NCBI GenBank assembly: GCA_031119395.1
Contig: JAVHYA010000002.1
Location: 95,968-159,967, forward strand
DNA: 64,000 nucleotides
DNA from: Pseudomonadota bacterium
GTDB taxonomy: Bacteria; Pseudomonadota; Gammaproteobacteria; Burkholderiales; Burkholderiaceae_C
Direction of reading: 5' to 3'
Shown here in pieces: positions 59,593-64,000 of the stretch; position 1 is the stretch's first letter, and each line of letters opens with the position of its first letter. The translations under genes were made by a program, and so were the position numbers. Below the pieces are notes generated by a model. The model made no database searches. It was not told where the DNA came from and worked only from the letters and a program-made list of their open reading frames with translations.

Positions 59593-61509
59593 ATGGCGAT
59601 CCCCCCGTCTTTCATCCAGGAGCTCATCGCCCGCGCCGACATCGTCGAGATCGTCGGCCGCTACGTGCAGCTCAAGAAGGGCGGCGCCAACTTCATGGGG
59701 CTGTGCCCCTTCCACGGCGAGAAGTCGCCCTCCTTCTCGGTCAGCCCGACCAAGCAGTTCTACCACTGCTTCGGCTGCGGGGCGCACGGCAACGCGATCG
59801 GCTTCCTCATGGAGCACGGCGGCATGGGCTTTCGCGAGGCGGTGCAGGACCTGGCCGGCCAGTACGGCCTGGAGGTGCCGGAAGACGACGCCTCGCCCGC
59901 CGAGCGCGAGCGCGCCGCGGCGCAACGCCAGAAGCAGGCCACGCTGAGCGACGTGCTGGAGAAGGCGGGCGAGGCCTACCGCAAGCTGCTGCGCCAGTCG
60001 CCGCGCGCGATCGAGTACTTCAAGGGCCGCGGGGTGTCGGGCGAGGTCGCCAAGGCCTTCGGCCTGGGCTATGCGCCCGAGGGCTGGCGCACGCTGGCGA
60101 GCGTGTTCCCCGACTACACCGACCCGCTGCTGGCCGAAAGCGGGCTCGTCATCGTCGGCGAGGACGGCGAGGACAAGCGCTACGACCGCTTCCGCGACCG
60201 GGTGATGTTTCCGATCCGCAACGTCAAGGGCGAGTGCATCGGCTTCGGCGGCCGGGTGCTGGGCGACGAGAAGCCCAAGTACCTCAACTCGCCCGAGACG
60301 CCCGTCTTCAGCAAGGGGCGCGAGCTCTATGGCCTGTTCGAGGCGCGCACCGCGCTGCGCGACAAGGGCTACGCGCTGGTCACCGAGGGCTACATGGACG
60401 TGGTGGCGCTGGCCCAGCTGGGCTTCGCCAACGCCGTGGCCACGCTGGGCACCGCCTGCACGCCGGAGCATGTGCAGAAGCTGTTCCGATTCACCGACGC
60501 GGTGGTGTTCAGCTTCGACGGCGACGCCGCCGGCCGCCGCGCCGCGCGCAAGGCGCTGGACGCCGCCCTGCCCTTCGCCACCGACGTGCGCAGCGTCAAG
60601 TTCCTGTTCCTGCCGGCCGAGCACGACCCCGACAGCTTCATCCGCGAGCACGGTGCCGAGGCCTTCGCGCGCTTCGTGGCCGAGGCGACGCCGCTGTCGC
60701 GCTTCATGGTCGAAGCCGCGCGCGAGGGCTGCGACCTGGGCACGGCCGAGGGCCGCGCGCACATGGCGGCCAATGCGCGGCCGCTGTGGAGCGCGCTGCC
60801 CGACGGCACGCTCAAGCGGCAGATGCTGGGCGAGCTGGCCGAGCTGATCCAGCTGGACAGCCGCGAGCTGGGCGGCCTCTGGGCGGCCGCGCCGGCGCCG
60901 CGCGCCGCGCCGCAGAGGGAAGAGCGCTATCAAAATGAGAGCTGGTCGCGCCCGGACGACGGGCCTTTCGAGGCTTTTTCGCCTCAGGAAGGCCGCCGCG
61001 GCGGGCGCCCGTCGCGACGCGGGCCGCCACCGGCGCGGGGACGCACCCAGCCGCTCTCGCGCGCCGATGTCGCGGTGCGGCTGCTGCTGTCGCAGCCCAC
61101 CGAGTGGGACGCCCTGTCGCACGAGCTGCACGCGCTGCTGTGCGAGCTGCCCGGCGAGCACGGCGAGTTCTTCACCTGGTTCGACAGCCAGGTGCATGAG
61201 CACGGCATCCAGCCCTGGGCGGCCTTGCGCGAAGGGCTGCGCGGCCTCAACTTCGAACCGCTGGTGGACCGGCTGATGGCGCCTTCGGCCGCCGCCGGCC
61301 CCGAGGCGGAGGCGGCCGCGCCTGCCGAGGCGGCGGCGGAGCTGCGCAACGTGCTGGATTTCATGCTGGACGAGCACCTGAAGGCGCAGCAGACCGCCGT
61401 GCTCGCCACGGTGGGCAGCGACCCGCAGGCCCTGGAGCGCTACAAGGCGCTGGAGCGGCGCCGGCTCGAGCTGCGCCAGCGCCTGGCGCGCAGCCGCTAC
61501 ACCGGCTGA
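59593..61509 (+). CDS. dnaG: DNA primase DnaG
   Basis: 638 residues. N-terminal zinc-binding domain with Cys38, His41, Cys59 and Cys62 (LCPFHGEKSPSFSVSP, FYHCFGCGAHGNAI). RNA polymerase core (about 110-435) with VMFPIRNVKGECIGFGGRVL and the TOPRIM acidic residues in EGYMDVVAL and FDGDAAGRR. A variable linker (about 435-485) is followed by a C-terminal DnaB-binding domain. Longer than E. coli (581). The linker holds repeat copy 11 read in frame. The usual upstream partner rpsU is absent here; yihY is divergent instead. rpoD follows 354 bp downstream. Confidence 0.96.
   Translation: MAIPPSFIQELIARADIVEIVGRYVQLKKGGANFMGLCPFHGEKSPSFSVSPTKQFYHCFGCGAHGNAIGFLMEHGGMGFREAVQDLAGQYGLEVPEDDASPAERERAAAQRQKQATLSDVLEKAGEAYRKLLRQSPRAIEYFKGRGVSGEVAKAFGLGYAPEGWRTLASVFPDYTDPLLAESGLVIVGEDGEDKRYDRFRDRVMFPIRNVKGECIGFGGRVLGDEKPKYLNSPETPVFSKGRELYGLFEARTALRDKGYALVTEGYMDVVALAQLGFANAVATLGTACTPEHVQKLFRFTDAVVFSFDGDAAGRRAARKALDAALPFATDVRSVKFLFLPAEHDPDSFIREHGAEAFARFVAEATPLSRFMVEAAREGCDLGTAEGRAHMAANARPLWSALPDGTLKRQMLGELAELIQLDSRELGGLWAAAPAPRAAPQREERYQNESWSRPDDGPFEAFSPQEGRRGGRPSRRGPPPARGRTQPLSRADVAVRLLLSQPTEWDALSHELHALLCELPGEHGEFFTWFDSQVHEHGIQPWAALREGLRGLNFEPLVDRLMAPSAAAGPEAEAAAPAEAAAELRNVLDFMLDEHLKAQQTAVLATVGSDPQALERYKALERRRLELRQRLARSRYTG
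60926..60980 (+). repeat. Dispersed GCTA-hairpin repeat, copy 11, inside dnaG
   Basis: GCTATCAAAATGAGAGCTGG, then TCGCGCCCGGACGACGGGCC and a T-rich end. Encodes RYQNESWSRPDDGPFEAF of the DnaG linker (about residues 445-462) without a frameshift. Confidence 0.75.
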
Positions 61510-61863
61510 TGGAGGCTCCGCGGCGCCAAAGCGCTTGAAAAAGCGGCATCGCGGTATAATGTAAGGCTTCGCATCACGCGAATCAGGCAAGAGCGACAGC
61601 GGCACCTCCGGGCCGGCCCGGCATCCAAGAACGGATGCAGCATCCCACCAGCAGGATCAGGGCCCCTTCCGTCCCCGGGCGGAAGGACCACCGCAAGGAC
61701 CGCACACCAAATGTTCGCCCGCACATCTTGCCGCGGAAGACGCCTTGCGGCTTGTTGCCCGCCAGGAGCCTTCCGGCTATCGATTTCCGTCTGCCCCGCG
61801 CCGGGCTTTCGCCATCGGCGCCTGTGTTTCCGCTCGTCCGTCGTTCTTGTTTCATGAGGTCTT
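61510..61863 (+). promoter_or_regulatory. dnaG-rpoD intergenic region with rpoD promoter and long structured leader
   Basis: 354 bp without a gene. A perfect -10 TATAAT lies at 61555-61560. The best -35, TTGAAA (61535-61540), is only 14 bp away, and CTTGAAA there equals the heat-shock sigma-32 -35 hexamer, though no CCCCAT -10 follows. The putative leader is about 300 nt and contains hairpins such as CCTTCCG / CGGAAGG (near 61659-61686). GAGG shortly before the ATG at 61864 is the SD. Confidence 0.5.

Positions 61864-64000
<2,137 letters not shown>

Noticed and set aside
61534..61560. Sigma-32 heat-shock promoter for rpoD
   Set aside because: The -35 CTTGAAA fits but no CCCCAT-like -10 follows at 13-15 bp; kept only as a comment.
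58576..61605. 1009-codon minus-strand frame over yihY and dnaG
   Set aside because: Only 58576-59493 is the YihY-family gene; the remainder is antisense to dnaG.

Overview
The window reads as chromosomal DNA of a high-GC betaproteobacterium, most likely Burkholderiales and probably Comamonadaceae. The evidence is the rpsF-priB-rpsR-rplI order, an EarP/EF-P pair with the rhamnosylatable Arg32, hupB-tRNA-Val-ppiD, surE-pcm-nlpD, a PHB phasin, and eleven copies of a short dispersed repeat (GCTA..TAGC followed by a GC-rich hairpin) that I associate from memory with this family. There is no phage, plasmid, insertion sequence or CRISPR array. Genes are densely packed and almost all are housekeeping or stress genes.

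Layout. 0-9.9 kb: 3' truncated alaA (minus), an Mth938-domain protein, bcp, a PIN-PhoH ATPase, a VOC-EVE-WYL regulator cluster behind a 26-bp palindrome, dnaB, and the rplI-rpsR-priB-rpsF block. 9.9-15.2 kb: PEP synthase (ppsA) divergent from its kinase/phosphorylase (ppsR), then a MarR-FUSC efflux pair. 15.2-18.4 kb: the peroxide and iron-storage block ahpC-ahpF with a well-formed OxyR site, divergent from bfr. 18.5-27.2 kb: an iron-starvation region with three Fur-like sites. It holds PepSY, DUF2271, DUF4198, ApbE and a CysJ-like flavoreductase (a probable flavinylated ferric reductase system), then piuC, bfd, tonB-exbB-exbD, hemP and a GlcG-family protein.

27.4-36.6 kb: a Bax-inhibitor family membrane protein, rlmD, the surE-pcm-nlpD operon (no rpoS follows), a quinone oxidoreductase, an H-NS-like protein, tRNA-His, ppiD, tRNA-Val and hupB. 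36.8-43.4 kb: a haloacetate-dehalogenase-like hydrolase coupled to a tartrate-type dehydrogenase, divergent from a LysR gene, then uvrC-pgsA-EamA. 43.5-55.4 kb: earP-efp, an HTH/Imm22-like fusion, a crotonase, a LOG-family protein, a Gly-rich membrane protein, an MFS transporter, and the pncB-nhaD-ghrB-rmuC operon. 55.5-64 kb: CsbD, a Lys/Cys-repeat secreted protein, a thioesterase, a phasin whose promoter is flanked by two CTGC-N3-GCAG-type operators, an SDR, yihY, dnaG and a 3' truncated rpoD.

The strongest candidates for something undescribed are: (1) the Fur-linked flavinylation cluster, in which the DUF2271 protein carries a DGVTGAT motif near apbE; (2) the 26-codon ORF and SD-sequestering hairpin between exbB and exbD; (3) the dispersed repeat family that has entered coding sequence in dnaG and rlmD and supplies stop codons for two other genes; (4) the transposase-HTH/Imm22-like fusion; (5) the AT-hook-bearing N-terminal extension of RpoD. 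All assignments come from reading the sequence; no database search was possible.
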